From: Epiperipatus broadwayi | Taxonomy: Eukaryota; Onychophora; Udeonychophora; Euonychophora; Peripatidae | Assembly (NCBI GenBank): GCA_028023455.1 | Contig: JAQFVV010000444.1 | Location: 498,001 to 562,000 of the forward strand | Direction: 5' to 3' | DNA length: 64,000 nucleotides | Part shown: piece after piece, positions 49,348-61,674 of the stretch | Position numbering within the stretch: the stretch's first letter is position 1 | How the letters are laid out: the number at the start of each line of letters is the position of its first letter | Program-made: the position numbers and the translations under genes | Notes under the pieces: model-generated | The model's database searches: none | What the model was told of the DNA's origin: nothing | Seen by the model: the letters and a program-made list of their open reading frames with translations, nothing else

Positions 49348-49453
49348 GTATTGCATTGGTAGTCGAGAGGTCAGCGCGACTGCCTTGCACTTGCAGGCAG
49401 TTGCCCAGGTTGCGGGTTCGCGTCCCGGCCGATGCTGTGACACTTAAAAAAAA
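49348..49453 (+). repeat. tRNA-Gly-derived SINE
   Basis: GCATTGGTAGTCGAGAGGTC, GACTGCCTTGCACTTGCAGG, GCGGGTTCGCGTCCCGGCC (near-perfect B box), GATGCTGTGACACTT and a poly-A tail. Perfect 14-bp duplications AAAGACAAATTTTA lie at 49334-49347 and 49454-49467. It looks like the youngest copy in the window. Confidence 0.95.
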
Positions 49454-49467
49454 AAAGACAAATTTTA

Positions 49468-50734
49468 TTTTCTACTTCTATTTAGTATAACATTTATATA
49501 GTGCAAATTGTCTCAAAAGTTTGAATCATAGGAATAAGGCATATTTTTACAGAACAGCCAAATAATTGTACTGGCATAAAATTAAAAAAGCTGCAAAACT
49601 TAAACTGCATACAAAATTATATCAGTAGATTTGTTGTAACAGTTAAACTAATACAATACAATTATTATTCTATTCTCGGTCATTATGGCAGAAGTCTCGA
49701 AAAGGTTCTTTGTCCATTGTCCAATGAGACTAACATGTTTATTAGCTACATTTATCCCATTCTTAAAACGTATCCAAACGTCCTTAGGTTTATACAAACA
49801 TGTATCCAGGATCATGGATTTTTATTTATTGAAGATCATCCAAAAAAAGACAAAAGACCTAGGTATGCTGCATTCGGAAAATATTTTGTTTAACTTAGTT
49901 GATGAAGTTGTTGTTTTTCTTTTTAATATAAAAATGATGAGATAAATTCTCAAAAACATGGTAGTCGTTTCAGTCTAATCCACACTGATATACTGATTTA
50001 ATGAAATGAGATAAATTCATTTAATGATATGATCTGCCTTTTTTCTTATGATACTTTACTTATGGAATCTATTATTGCATCATAACTATATTATATTATT
50101 ATCAAGATACATTCCATATATAATTATATTATATTATAATTAATAACATACATTTTATATATAATAAACGGTCGTCTGTAGAACGATATAAACAATTTAG
50201 ATTTTAATGTTGTTTACATATCTCTCATTGTAATGGTCCACCTAAAATGGGAGATTACTTATATTGTATAGGATGGAAGCTTAGGTCTTTTCCTTATGCA
50301 ACTTGATAGATTTTTTTAAAAAAAAAAAATAATAATAATAATATTAATATTAAAGAATTATTCTTAAATTATTTTTTAGTTTTTCCAAAAAGAGAATAAT
50401 ACAAAATGTGACCAGTTAATAAGATAGAATAATATTAAGAATATATTTTGATTTCTTTAAGTAAATATATTTTAAAATATATGTACACAGATATGATTTA
50501 GGATTCTTACTCAATTCTTATAAACAAGAAGTAAAAAAAACTAATTGAATGTTTCTAAAGTAGTTATATATATATTAAAATATTAGAATAAATTGTGTTT
50601 AGTGATTAGTCTAACTGCAATACCACATACAATAGACAAATTTCATTTTTGATTGTGATACATTTTGCTTAGTTACTTTTGGGAACACAAAAATGTTAAC
50701 ATATATTCAGTCCATTTTTTTAAATTATATATAT
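49468..50734. other. No secure feature
   Basis: AT-rich. An 86-codon ATG frame at 49685-49945 (MAEVSKRFFVHCPMRL...) has no recognisable domain and is probably chance. Confidence 0.35.
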
Positions 50735-51412
<678 letters not shown>

Positions 51413-51940
51413 AAATAGCCTGTAAATAAATTACTGACTGCCAGACTTGCTAATTAGTAAGGGGAGGGGATAAAACTTTTAACACTTTATATTTTTAGTT
51501 TATAGCTAAAAGCAACGGGCTAATAATCTGATAATTAGTTAAATTGGTTAATAGATGGTTACCTTAAAAAATTTTAACCTAATTGATATTTGAAAAATTT
51601 CTCTGTTTTACTTCATTGGGATTCAAATACAGATCATGGCATGTGATAGATTCGCTGCTATCATAAAACCAGGTTTTACCAAGACAATCAGTTATTAGGA
51701 CTTAATTATTGAACTTGATCATCCTCAATGTTAGCTTGATTTTACTTGTTGTCCACTTAACCTAATTTATTTTAATATTTATCTTTCAAATAGTTGTAAA
51801 GATGTTTTATAAATCATTATCTTCGGTCCGAACAGATTATAATTAATAAAAAATGGAAGAAAATTTAATAAAATGTTTGTATGTAATTTAATGATAAAAA
51901 GTCACAATTTTAAGCTATAATTCTGAAAATTGAGATACTA
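51413..51940. other. Old tRNA-like or dispersed repeat remnant
   Basis: GGGATTCAAATACAGATCATGGCATGTGATAG... with a CTGCTATCATA block (51618-51665) partly matches, in opposite orientation, TTTGCTACCATATCTATGAC with GAGGTTCAAATG at 55310-55345. No precise boundaries. Confidence 0.25.
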
Positions 51941-51949
51941 GAAAGTGTA

Positions 51950-52060
51950 TAATGGCAAACTACGGACAACAATACCCAGCCGCGACGTTCTGTCTCTTGA
52001 ACCCCGAGCAACAAATCCATTCGATTATTTTCTTACGATGAACAACAAATATTATTGCTT
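51950..52060. other. Isolated GC-rich patch, open on both strands
   Basis: ATGGCAAACTACGGACAACA at 51952 opens a 29-codon frame (MANYGQQYPAATFCLLNPEQ...). A second plus frame is also open (LRTTIPSRDVLSLEPRATNP). The composition is unlike the flanks. It may be an exon of the candidate gene upstream or part of a SINE-like repeat (minus strand GGGGTTCAAGAGACAG). No clear splice sites. Confidence 0.25.
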
Positions 52061-54384
52061 GTTTATAGAATTTCCGCAATAATTATCTTTAGCTACTTTC
52101 GAAAACACACACGCACACCTATATTTTGGGTTTTTTATCCACAAAAACATTTAATTAACTAGGCAAAAGAATACTTCAACCAGATTATTACTCTTAACAA
52201 TCATTAATAGCACTTTATCATTAGGTATGTGTGTTTATATATATATTAAAAGAAAAAAAAAGCGGATTACTTATGAAGTTATTTTATCATTGGAAAAGTT
52301 TTGTAGTTAAAATAATATCAAACTACTTGCTATAAACTTCGTTATTACTCTGGAACGCTTCCACCAAGACATTATTTATTTTTTTTCGCTAGTTATAATT
52401 TAATTTTAGAGAGATTTTAATCCAAATCTTTCAGTTTAGTATTTACGTGTTCACACAAAAATATTAATTGCTCTAAGTAATCTGCTCCAAAAAAAATATA
52501 GATGCCAACATTTTTTGACAATCGGGGCATCTATCATTAATTAAGCAATCAGAAAACGCCTTATCATCTTTTAATAGCATTTGTTTATTTTTCTATTAGC
52601 GCTAATGAGGGTAATCATAGGATCAAGTGCATCACCCAAATGGTACGTTGAATGTAATAGTTCAAATGAAGAGATTAAACTGACATACTTTCCGTTTTTG
52701 TTTTTGTTGTCCGCTGAGATTAATATAGGAACTTTGTATCTTTCTGAATTTGCCAATCTACCAATGAGCTAAATCATGCGCGAACACTTAATAAATACTA
52801 TATTGCATCATCTAATGATGTATAATTTTTAATAAGATAGTGATTTGGAAACGTTACCTTATATATTTAACAGTTATTACTTATACTTATTATTACAATA
52901 TTTTAAAATACTGCTCATAGATGTAATTCTATCTGGTTTAAATTGAGCTTAGAAATATTTTTCATTATACTTGCCTAACAGTTCCTAATAATATTTTCCT
53001 TTTCCAAGCAAAATTGACAACATTATCTGTTGTGATATAGGGCTTAAACAATATTTTATAATTTTTTTGTTTCATTAAAAAAATTATCATTACTTATCCG
53101 GGTTTTCTAATGTTCATTATATCTCATAGAAATCCAGTTATTACTTATGTCTATTGTTCAATATTTTTAAATACACTGTTTGACTGGAAATTATTGGTTT
53201 TATATAGAGCTCTATTTTGTTAACCTAATCTATCATTACCCAATTTGCATATTAACTTGTTTAAAAATATAAAATGATTATCTGGAAATTTTACGATTTA
53301 TTTTTATATTTGTAAGTATGATTGCACATATGTGTGTGCATGTGCGCGCGCGTGAGTTAATTAATTATTATTTGTAACTTTAAATAGTAAAATGTATTTA
53401 GATTGATAAGCTACATATTGAATCATTATTTTGACTACAATTCATTGTATAAAAATGAGACTTAGGCATCTTTTCGAATATAATATAAAAGCATCTGAAA
53501 ATAATTTATTTAAAGATGTTCTATAAAATTCTTATGAGTTTATATACTTTTTGAATGATTGTAACATTATATCTTCGTTGAATCGGACTTGTGAAACAAG
53601 AACAATACAAGATTTCCTAATAATATATTTTATAGTAAATTTAACATGGTTTTCGCGGAAGACTCACTTTACAAAGATTTTCTCTAAGGAATTCGGAATA
53701 AGAGCATTATTGATTGTTTTTAATATGAAGATATGGCTTAGGATGTAATACATTGGAGAACGATTATAATCCTAAAGTTATTCAAATTAAAGTTTGCGCC
53801 AAAAATTAAAACTTAGCATCGCAAAATATCAAATAAACAGAATAATGGACCAGCATGTTCTATATGTGGACGTATTTTTGTTTTTCAAATTAGTTTGTAT
53901 AGTTATTGTAAAACTCGTCGCTAAGTCATTTTTTTTCTCATGGAGTTGGAATGATTATACGGGGTTGCGAGCGGTTTACTGAAGATAATAATTACTTGTA
54001 AATATTGTCACAATATTTTTAAATTCTGTGTCTGGATAAAGCTTTATCTGATTTATTACTGAGATTTTTTTTTAATTTTATGTATATTCTATATATACTA
54101 TGAGTTATGTCTGTTTATTTATTACGCGCTTTAAAGTTTATTTTAATTAAAAAGTAAAGTAAAATATATGTTGATACAAATACATGTGTCTAAATTTTGC
54201 ATTTATTTATAATGTTGTTTTAAAAATTAAATCTTTAATTTAATTAGACATTTGTTTTTACTGATATTGTTTTTATTTGATTAGCCTTAATAAAAATAGT
54301 ACTTAAGAATTTTTTTTTAGTTTATTAAAGTATTTATCAGCACTTATACAAGTTTATTAATTTTTTTTCCTTTGTATGAATATA
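52061..54384. other. No recognised feature
   Basis: AT-rich. At 52571-52772 both strands are open for ~60 codons, which suggests chance or a repeat-derived sequence rather than a gene. A (TG)/(CG) run is at 53325-53352. Confidence 0.35.
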
Positions 54385-54390
54385 ATAATT

Positions 54391-54580
54391 TGGTCTAACA
54401 GATGAGAGCTGGTTCAGCACGAAATACATTGATTGGATATCATTTATGTCGTATGATCGCGTGTACCGGTTGTATGAGATAGAGTGGACGGCTGAAAGGA
54501 GCTTGAAAGTCTGTGTTTAAATCCCCAATATTACACCTAGACTACTGATATATAAAATATATTTGTATTTAAAAACATCA
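54391..54580 (+). repeat. Hammerhead-family repeat, ribozyme mutated, leader missing
   Basis: TTGGTCTAACAGATGAGAG and CTGGTTCAGCACGAAATACA form the ribozyme region (54391-54440): CTGATGA has become CAGATGA, the GAAA is intact and helix III is altered (ATAC then ATTGATTGG). The tRNA-like part follows (CGGTTGTATGAGATAGAGTG, GCTTGAAAGTCTGTGTTTAA) and ends near ACACCTAGACTACTGATATA. Confidence 0.75.
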
Positions 54581-56205
54581 CAAATCGTTTCTATGTAATT
54601 TGCTAAATTTGAATTTCTGTCGGCTTACAAAAATACTTTTTTTTGTTTCAAATTGCAACTTTCTCCATCCTTAATATAATAAAATTACAAAGAAAAAATT
54701 CCTTCAGGATAAACTATGGCTGTTATAAACTCAAAGTTTGTAAAAAGTCATTTTGCAAAGTTTGATATCTGAAATGAAAAAAAAAACAGACTTTAGGATG
54801 TAAGTAGAGAGAGCGCGAACAATTAAAATTTTATAGTTATAGAATAATCTTTTTTTTTTTACAACGCAGTAATACTGCTTTTCTAAAATATCGCGGATTC
54901 CTTAATTCTTAATAAAAATAATTGTAGCAGAATAATGGCCTAAATTTTTTTTTATAAGATAATGATTTTAAAATTTTGTATTATATTTACGTATATGAGA
55001 GTGCAAAATGCAATCATCTTAATTGTAACACACTTTTAAATCCAGATACTGTTCGTAAAAATCTTCGTTTTAGTACATGTATGTCTATAAAGTAAGAAAA
55101 TCAAACCATACATCACGTGAATTAACTATATATATATGAATAAATATAATATTATATAAGACATCACTGAATAACCTTTCAGTTAATCATTATAATTATT
55201 TTTTAGATATACCACAATTCTGTTTAAAAAAAGAGGGAAGGGAATTAACACTTGCTACCGCATCTATATATTCCTAGACACAGATATTGATATATGGTGT
55301 ACAGCAGTGTTTTTGCTACCATATCTATGACATGAGGTTCAAATGTAGGCCAGATAAGACATGATTTTTTTTTTCAAACAGACTTAGGTTTTTTTTTTTA
55401 CAAACCTTATTAATTATTATCTAGATATTTTTAGCTAGAGAATAAAATCAAGAATGAAAAATTGTTTAATTAAATCATCACAACTAAAAATTAGAAAGCT
55501 TGATGTTAGAATGGTCTTTATTTTAAAGTAAGCTAATAAATATTGTGCTACCATTAACCCCTACCTATATATACATAATTAAAATATTTTTTGGATTAGA
55601 CTGTGCATTATTTTTTTTCAATTCCCGAAGACCAAATATCATTCATCGTTGTCGAGATTAAAGTCTTAATGTAGAACTGTTAGATCTTAAATAATAATAA
55701 GATTGAGTACTGTGTAGTAAAGAACAATCATTCTTATATATATATATTTGATGGTTGGTTATTCAAAATAATTAGATTAATAAAAAAATTATTTCCTTCA
55801 GTTTTACAATTAATTTATTTCCAAATTGATTTTAGAAGAAAGAGATAAAATAAGTCGTCTCCATTAGCCTGGAATATGTTGTATTTCATCAGATTTATTT
55901 AAACCACTCTGTTTTTTTAATACTTTAGTAGATTCTGTTATGATTCTCATATCATACTCTTACAAATTAGCAACATATGTTAGCATTATCAAAAGCAGGT
56001 GAGAACCAATTCCTAGAAAATGCGAAGTAAAAGCTGATGTGTTTAACGTTTGATTAAAAACATTTTATGCTCCTTAATTCTGGCATTAATTTGTCTATTG
56101 AATGGATGTACATAGTTTATTGAGACCTGTGATCATGGAGTTTCATAGAAACCTTTATATTCCAAAAGTACTTATACAAGCAGATATCTTAATTTTTATT
56201 CTCAT
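54581..56205. other. No recognised feature
   Basis: AT-rich. An old repeat fragment at 55230-55360 has some similarity to 51618-51665. Confidence 0.35.
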
Positions 56206-56970
56206 CATCATCCTGCTCATATATTTTCTGTGACAAAAGATCTTTTGATGACAGCATATAGTTTGTGTGATAAAAACCATCTTGCTCAAGTAAAAAAAAT
56301 AACTAAAAACATTCTACTTTCTAATGGTTACAATAAAAACATCATATATATATATATATAGCGTTAATATTAAGAAGTAAAAAAATGATAAAATTGGCAA
56401 CTCATCTAGTTACATTGTTTTACCTATATTAAAAAACTCACTGATAAGATCAGAATATAATTTCAATATTAAAACTATCTTTTCCACTACCAAAAAAATT
56501 GATGATTTTTCCATAAATCTTAAAAACCAAGTATTTTTGGGGTACCAAAGTATTTATGAAATTCTGTGTTCCCAGTGCTCAAGAAGCTATGTAGTTCAAT
56601 CCAATAGATGAATTAATGTCAGAATTAGGGAGCATAAAAATACCTTCAAAGTTAAATATATCAGCTTTTACTTCACATTTTTTAGAAATTGGTCACATAC
56701 CTGATTTTGATAATGATAGGATACTTGATAATTTGAAAAAGTATGATTTGAGAAGGATGAGAGAATCTCCTGAAGTATTAAACAGTATAAGTGGTTTAAA
56801 TAAATGTGATGAAATGCACTGTATTCCACCCTTCTAGAAGCCACTTATTTTATCTCTTTCTTCTAAAATCAACTTGAAACCAATTAATTGTAATATTGAA
56901 GAAAATACACATTTTGTTAATCCACTTATTCTGAATAATCAACCATCAAATATATATAAAAATGATTGAA
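56206..56970 (+). pseudogene. Second Penelope-like element remnant, linker plus GIY-YIG
   Basis: One plus frame from 56206 reads HHPAHIFSVTKDLLMTAYSL, then KKITKNILLSNGYNKNII: the post-RT helix and NGY motif of Penelope-like elements. After a (TA)n expansion, from about 56420, it continues through IKTIFSTTKKIDDFSINLKN into SIYEILCSQCSRSYVVQSNR and INVRIREHKNTFK. These correspond to GIY (SIY), the Cys pair, YIG (YVV), and the conserved R..EHK. Then come FTSHFLEIGHIPDFDNDRIL and a tail to 56968 interrupted by one TAG at 56835. Only about three lesions are apparent, so it is much younger-looking than the 5-kb copy and from a different subfamily. The changed nuclease residues should inactivate it. 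Confidence 0.75.
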
Positions 56971-57510
56971 ATTTATTTCACACTCAATCTCATTATTACT
57001 TAAGAACTAACAGTTCTTCATTAACACCTTAACCATGACAATGATAAATGATATTTCATCAAAAGTCATTAGAAATGTAAACAAAATAAATACATGGTTT
57101 AATAAAAAAAAATACTTTATTTACATCATATGACCATTAAAATATTAAATATAATATATGTATATTATATGTGTATGTATGTAATAAATAACAAATTTTC
57201 CCTATGTTAATATCAATATACCAGCCTATTAACTAATTGATCAGCTCTCATAAAATGACCATTTATTTATCATTCATCAGATCTTTAGTGATGGCAAATC
57301 TGACAATAATATTATTCAAATCAAATATCCAATCAAATGCAAATGTAAATACTGTCTCTTTTAATAAGGATAAACATTAAACATTAGAAGATAGAGATCA
57401 TTTCTATTCATTTTCAAAACATTGTAAATTAATTATCTAATGTTGAACACATAATAATTAAGAAATAAGGCACACACACACACACACGCACACACATATA
57501 TATATATAAT
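56971..57510. other. Downstream flank with CA/TA microsatellite
   Basis: AT-rich. (CA)n then (TA)n at 57470-57510. No gene seen. Confidence 0.5.
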
Positions 57511-57802
57511 GGTAGTTAACTATTATATACATTCTTTCAATCCACAGAAATACTTTGGTGAATTTCTTAACCCTCCTGCCATTAAATTCAAAAAATGTAA
57601 CAGAAGCAAACATCATCAACTCAAATCCCATGAATCTCAAACTCTAAGGTTAGCTGACATTAAAATTTGGGATTCCTGCTATTTGAGTTGATGTCATTTG
57701 CTTCCATTATGATTTTTGAATTTAATAGCAGTTGAGGAGGGTTAAGGAATTAAACAAAAGTATTTCTGCAGATTAAAAGAATGTATATGATAGTTAATTA
57801 CC
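57511..57802. repeat. Foldback MITE, ~290 bp
   Basis: GGTAGTTAACTATTATATAC at 57511 pairs with GTATATGATAGTTAATTACC ending at 57802. Pairing continues through ACATTCTTT, CAGAAATACTTT, CTTAACCCTCCT, AATTCAAAAA, GAAGCAAA and TCATCAACTCAAAT, giving arms of about 115 nt and a ~50-nt loop. No unambiguous duplication, because of the AT-rich flanks. It contains no genuine ORF; the overlapping frames on both strands reflect the palindrome. Confidence 0.85.
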
Positions 57803-57842
57803 TTTATATTTATTATTTTTATTGTTATTACTATAGCTTTTT

Positions 57843-57908
57843 TTATATATGTCAAAGCATTGTCCTTGGAAGGCAGTTATGCTAACCACAATGCCACCAA
57901 CGCTTGAT
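57843..57908 (-). repeat. tRNA-Gly-derived SINE, internally deleted
   Basis: Minus strand: TCAAGCGTTGGTGGCATTG, GGTTAGCATAACTGCCTTCC then directly AAGGACAATGCTTTGACATA. The T arm and B box are missing. Perfect 16-bp duplications ATTACTATAGCTTTTT lie at 57827-57842 and 57909-57924, so it inserted as a retroposon and the deletion is internal. Confidence 0.9.
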
Positions 57909-57924
57909 ATTACTATAGCTTTTT

Positions 57925-58663
57925 AATTAACAAACATTTTATGTATATATCCATTAGGATTATAGTTTCTGGCCACTTATAGATGCCACACAAAAATTCT
58001 AATAAGAACAGTTTTTATCTGGGCTACCACTTTCTGCTTTTATTTTTAACTTTTATGCTTTAATTTTTAGCAAATGACTTTCTAGTTACTATTATTAATT
58101 ATAAATGTTAATTTCTTGCAAATACATGAAATAAAATTTATTTCATACAATAATATACATTCTTTTCTTTTTTTCTTCAACTATAAAAGTAAAACTATAC
58201 TTTGAGTAAGTTTGAAAATCAAATTTGCAAGAAATAATTGTCATTAATAATAATTTTAAAAATTACATATTTTGTAAAAAGAAACCAAATTAAACTTGTC
58301 TGAGCAAGTTAAAAATAATAAGAAATTTTTAAAAGTATAGTCTTAAAATAGTAAATTAAAGACTTTTCGGAGCACTTGTAATATGGAGTTATTGCATTTT
58401 GTGATAGTAAACTAATAGTTATTACATTAACTTATGTTAAGATTTAGAAGAAAAAAACCTTAGAAATATGCCACTGAAAATAATCAAATGCTTTTATTTT
58501 GCTTTATTATAGACTTATTTGCAAACACATTTTCTAGAATTAATAAACTTGCTATCCAACATATCATTTAACAAACTCTAAGAGAGCTATTGTATTCTCG
58601 TATGAGTTGCTTGAAAAGATCAGTAGAAAATAGATTACTTATGAATAAATATTGGAGCATACA
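57925..58663. other. No recognised feature
   Basis: AT-rich sequence. Confidence 0.4.
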
Positions 58664-58668
58664 TACAT

Positions 58669-58700
<32 letters not shown>

Positions 58701-58706
58701 TTACAT

Positions 58707-58738
<32 letters not shown>

Positions 58739-58741
58739 TTA
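58664..58741. repeat. Duplicated compound microsatellite
   Basis: A unit of CATTA(TA)n(CA)n occurs twice in tandem (58669-58703 and 58704-58741) with nearly identical lengths of each tract. Confidence 0.9.
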
Positions 58742-60239
58742 CGATATTTTGGAACTGGGAAAGTTTATAACCAATGACTCTCACTAGGCATTACTGCCAG
58801 CTATATCTTCTCAATTAAGTCAAATCAATGTATCTTTCCAAATATCATTTGTATATTGTTAAAAATACATTTATAAAGAAAAGTTTGAGTAATGTAATTT
58901 AATAACTATTAATGAACATTTAGAGAGTTATAGTAGTTTGAGCTAAATAAGGAGACATGACTGATCATAATGCATCTTGGGAATAAATGGCATGATTATT
59001 TAATATACATAAAATAATGGTACAAAAATAAAATAAAAATATTATGATTTTATTGGTGTGTGTATATATATGTGTGTGTGTGTGCGTGTGCGTGTGGTTT
59101 ATTAAAATTGAAATCCATATATAAGATTAAATAAATGGAATAATGTATAGTCTAATAGTAATGATAAATATTTATTTAAGTATTTGGTGAAAATAATTGT
59201 AGATAGATGCGTGCCAAAAAATATTACTATTTATGAAATAAATTTGTATAATATATATGTATGTAATCTTATGTTTTCTCTTACTTTAAAATTTCTGTTT
59301 TTGCTGCTAAATGTTACGTGCTATTTTTTTATTTTATTTATATCTTAATATGTTCAGTATTAATTCAATAAAAAAAAACATTCAGTTTTTCAATTATCTT
59401 GCTGATATTTATTGCATTGTTATTAAATTACTTACATTGTTTTTTCCCCCCATATTTCGATCGTTTTTACAATATTATCTTTTTCAAAAAATGTTACTTT
59501 TGCGTATGTTTTTGATTTAACATATATTTATTAAATATATATATATAATCAGATGTTTCAATATTTATACTTATGTATGCATATATACTTTATGTACTTA
59601 ATTTTATATTTATATACCTTCACATTCCCATATATTTAATACATAATATCATTAATCCTTTAAAGAAATGAGTATATTAATTTTAATAAATGTATACATT
59701 ATAACCATATTCTAATAATTGTTATAATGTCAATGATAACCTATATTTTAAAATATCAATATATATATATATTATTTATATTTGTGTATATCCAATTTTT
59801 TATTTGCATATTTATATATTCATATAATCTGTAGAAATGAGTACCATATATATATATTAAAATCTACTCTTAATATATTCTCATTTATGTAACATATAAT
59901 AACATTAATTATCAGTAGAAATGAGTATGCAGTGTATCTTCCTTTTTATACATCTATTTTTAAATGTTGTTTATAATTAAGTTCTAATAATAATTGTTTT
60001 TTTGTTGTTGTTTTTTTAATATACTCAGAATACGTATACACAATATACACATACATAAAAAAAGCCACGTTTGTTAGTAATATTTAAAACAAGCATTATT
60101 TAAAAATTAATATATATGTAAATTATTTATGAATTATAAATAAAATTTAAATCATTTATTTAAGAAACAATCATTTTATCTTTGCTAACTTTATTTAAAA
60201 TACTTTTTGTTAAATTTAAGTATCACATAATATATTATT
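58742..60239. other. No recognised feature
   Basis: AT-rich, with a (TG)n run at 59055-59098 and many TATA tracts between 59530 and 59900. Confidence 0.4.
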
Positions 60240-60412
60240 ATTTTAAAGTGTTCATGGAAGTGTATATATAATTATAGGTAAATTGGAAACACACTTTCAA
60301 GATCCCTTTAGCTATCCACTCTATCTCATCCAACGGATGCACATGGCCACACACATATGAAAAAAACCTCCAATATACATATTTTGTTGCTGAACCAGCA
60401 CTCATCAGTTGG
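60240..60412 (-). repeat. Hammerhead-family repeat, minus copy, ribozyme at its 5' end
   Basis: The minus strand begins CCAACTGATGAGTGCTGG (60412 downward), then TTCAGCAACAAAATATGTAT, ATTGG, a TTTTTTTCATATGTGTGTGG block and the tRNA-like part (GATGAGATAGAGTGGATAGC, CTTGAAAGTGTGTTTCCAAT). CTGATGA is intact, stem II has one extra A, and GAA has become AAA as in the copy at 10358, so cleavage should be lost. The copy starts within helix I; its leader is missing because it abuts the opposite copy. Confidence 0.8.
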
Positions 60413-60570
60413 TTCAGCACAAAATACACATATTGGCGATCATTTATTTTTTTTCATATGTGTGTGGTCATGTATATCGGTTATATGAGATTGAAGGGAG
60501 CTTGAAAATCTGTATTCAAATCCTCTATAATTACATCTAAACTCCAGGTATATAAATTATACTTGTATTC
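60408..60570 (+). repeat. Hammerhead-family repeat, plus copy, head-to-head with the previous one
   Basis: Begins with the 3' half of stem II (GGTTCAGCACAAAATACACA), then TATTGGCGATC, TTTCATATGTGTGTGGTCAT, TATCGGTTATATGAGATTGA and CTTGAAAATCTGTATTCAAA + TCC (B-box-like), to ACTCCAGGTATATAAAT. The 5' half of the ribozyme is absent; the junction with the minus copy is at 60408-60412. Confidence 0.8.
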
Positions 60571-60702
60571 AAATATTATATGGATATATAATGTAATTAT
60601 GTATAGCAATAAGTAAGACTGTTACTAGAATATATTATTTACCTATAAATTATGTTAATAAAATTTTGATATATTAAACTATATGATGAGAATATGTGTA
60701 TA

Positions 60703-60895
60703 TCTATTCATCAGCATCATCAACCATTATCAATCCACTGCAGGATGAAGGTCTCTCCAAGTTTAATTCATCTTCTCCGATCTTTAGCTTCTCTTCTCCA
60801 CAACACCCCTGCACATTTTCTTATTTCATCCATCCATCTCACATGTGGTCTCTTTCTGGGTCTTTTACAATCTCTTGGAATAGTGGTTAGTACAT
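60703..60895 (-). pseudogene. RTE-type LINE ORF2 C-terminus and 3' end
   Basis: The minus strand reads PRDCKRPRKRPHVRWMDEIR, KCAGVLWRREAKDRRR, KLGETFILQWIDNG then a stop, followed by GTTGATGATGCTGATGAAT, a TGA-rich 3' tail. 'RW.DEIRK.AG..W.R.AKDR......GE.FI.QW...G' is the hallmark C-terminus of RTE-like LINEs and matches the plus-strand fragment at 44450-44765. Only about 60 codons remain, a severely 5'-truncated insertion. An RTE of this kind could supply the machinery for the SINEs nearby, but no shared 3' tail is evident. Confidence 0.75.
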
Positions 60896-61184
60896 TGCGT
60901 TGTGTATATCTATTAAATATACCTATATAAGATTTATATGCATTCATTTACACATATATTTATCGATATCGAAATCACTGAATCCGTAATATTGTCCTTT
61001 TATTGTTAATATTCTCTTTCCAAACTGATTCATATGTTCTAAAAATAGCTACGTATGTGTATTAAGTTCTCTACTAGGAAAAATCATACAGAAAATAATG
61101 GCATTTTGTAATTATTCTATCATATCAATTTAAAACTTACTGTATCTCATTAACATAAATGAAATTGAGTCATAGTTTAAATGA

Positions 61185-61510
61185 TAAGCCTTCCGTCATC
61201 AGATTTTCAATTGGATGGACGGTTGAAGAGTTGGAGTGTGGAGTAGATTGAAGCCTGTCCATTAAAGTATGAGGATTGGCTATCTTAATATATATCTGAG
61301 CACTTATAGCATATATGTGTGGAGATGGTAATCTGGACCAACTGATGATTGCTGGTTTAGCATGAAATACGTATATTGGTGATTATTTATCTTTTCAACA
61401 TATATGTGTTCAAGTGTATCAGTGTTATGAGATAGGGTGGAGAGTGGTGGGTCATGTGAAAGTCTGTGCTCATATACCCTATATATTATATATATAGACA
61501 CAGGTATATA
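61185..61510 (+). repeat. Hammerhead-family repeat, plus copy with near-intact core
   Basis: Order: CCTTCCGTCATCAGATTTTC, GGTTGAAGAGTTGGAG, GAAGCCTGTCCATTAAAGTA, ATCTTAATATATATCTGAGC, GGAGATGGTAATCTGGACC, the hammerhead (61330-61384), TTATGAGATAGGGTGGAGAG and a decayed B box (GTGCTCATATACCC). The first ~100 bp of the leader seen at 40.6 kb is missing. Confidence 0.85.
61330..61384 (+). ncRNA. Type I hammerhead ribozyme, catalytic residues intact
   Basis: Helix I pairs AATC with GATT (61330-61333, 61381-61384) and ACCAA with TTGGT around a TGG bulge. CTGATGA is at 61342-61348. Stem II is TGCT-GGTTT-AGCA closed by a T.T mismatch in place of the usual G-C pair next to the core. GAA is at 61364-61366, helix III is ATAC|GTAT without a loop, and the cleavage base is A61375. 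All core nucleotides match the hammerhead consensus; the 10.1-11.1 mismatch may slow catalysis. Confidence 0.85.
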
Positions 61511-61674
61511 ATAATCCTGTGTTTTTCACTTATTAAAAGTTGATTATTTTAAAAACACATAGTACTGTTAGTTATCAGAAAAGGGAATGAATTGAGAGCA
61601 GATCTTGGCGTGGGAATGTAAATATTCTTGATGAAGAATAATTCTAATAACATTTTTAAGAGAGAAGTTTAAGT

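Noticed and set aside
49685-49945. 86-codon plus frame with ATG
   Set aside because: No recognisable domain, no conserved motif and no compositional shift from the flanks.
52571-52772. Mutually overlapping 60-codon frames on both strands
   Set aside because: No homology and no splice sites; double-strand openness suggests chance or repeat sequence.
57458-57691. Two 60-codon frames on opposite strands
   Set aside because: Both fall in the arm of the foldback element and the adjacent CA/TA microsatellite.
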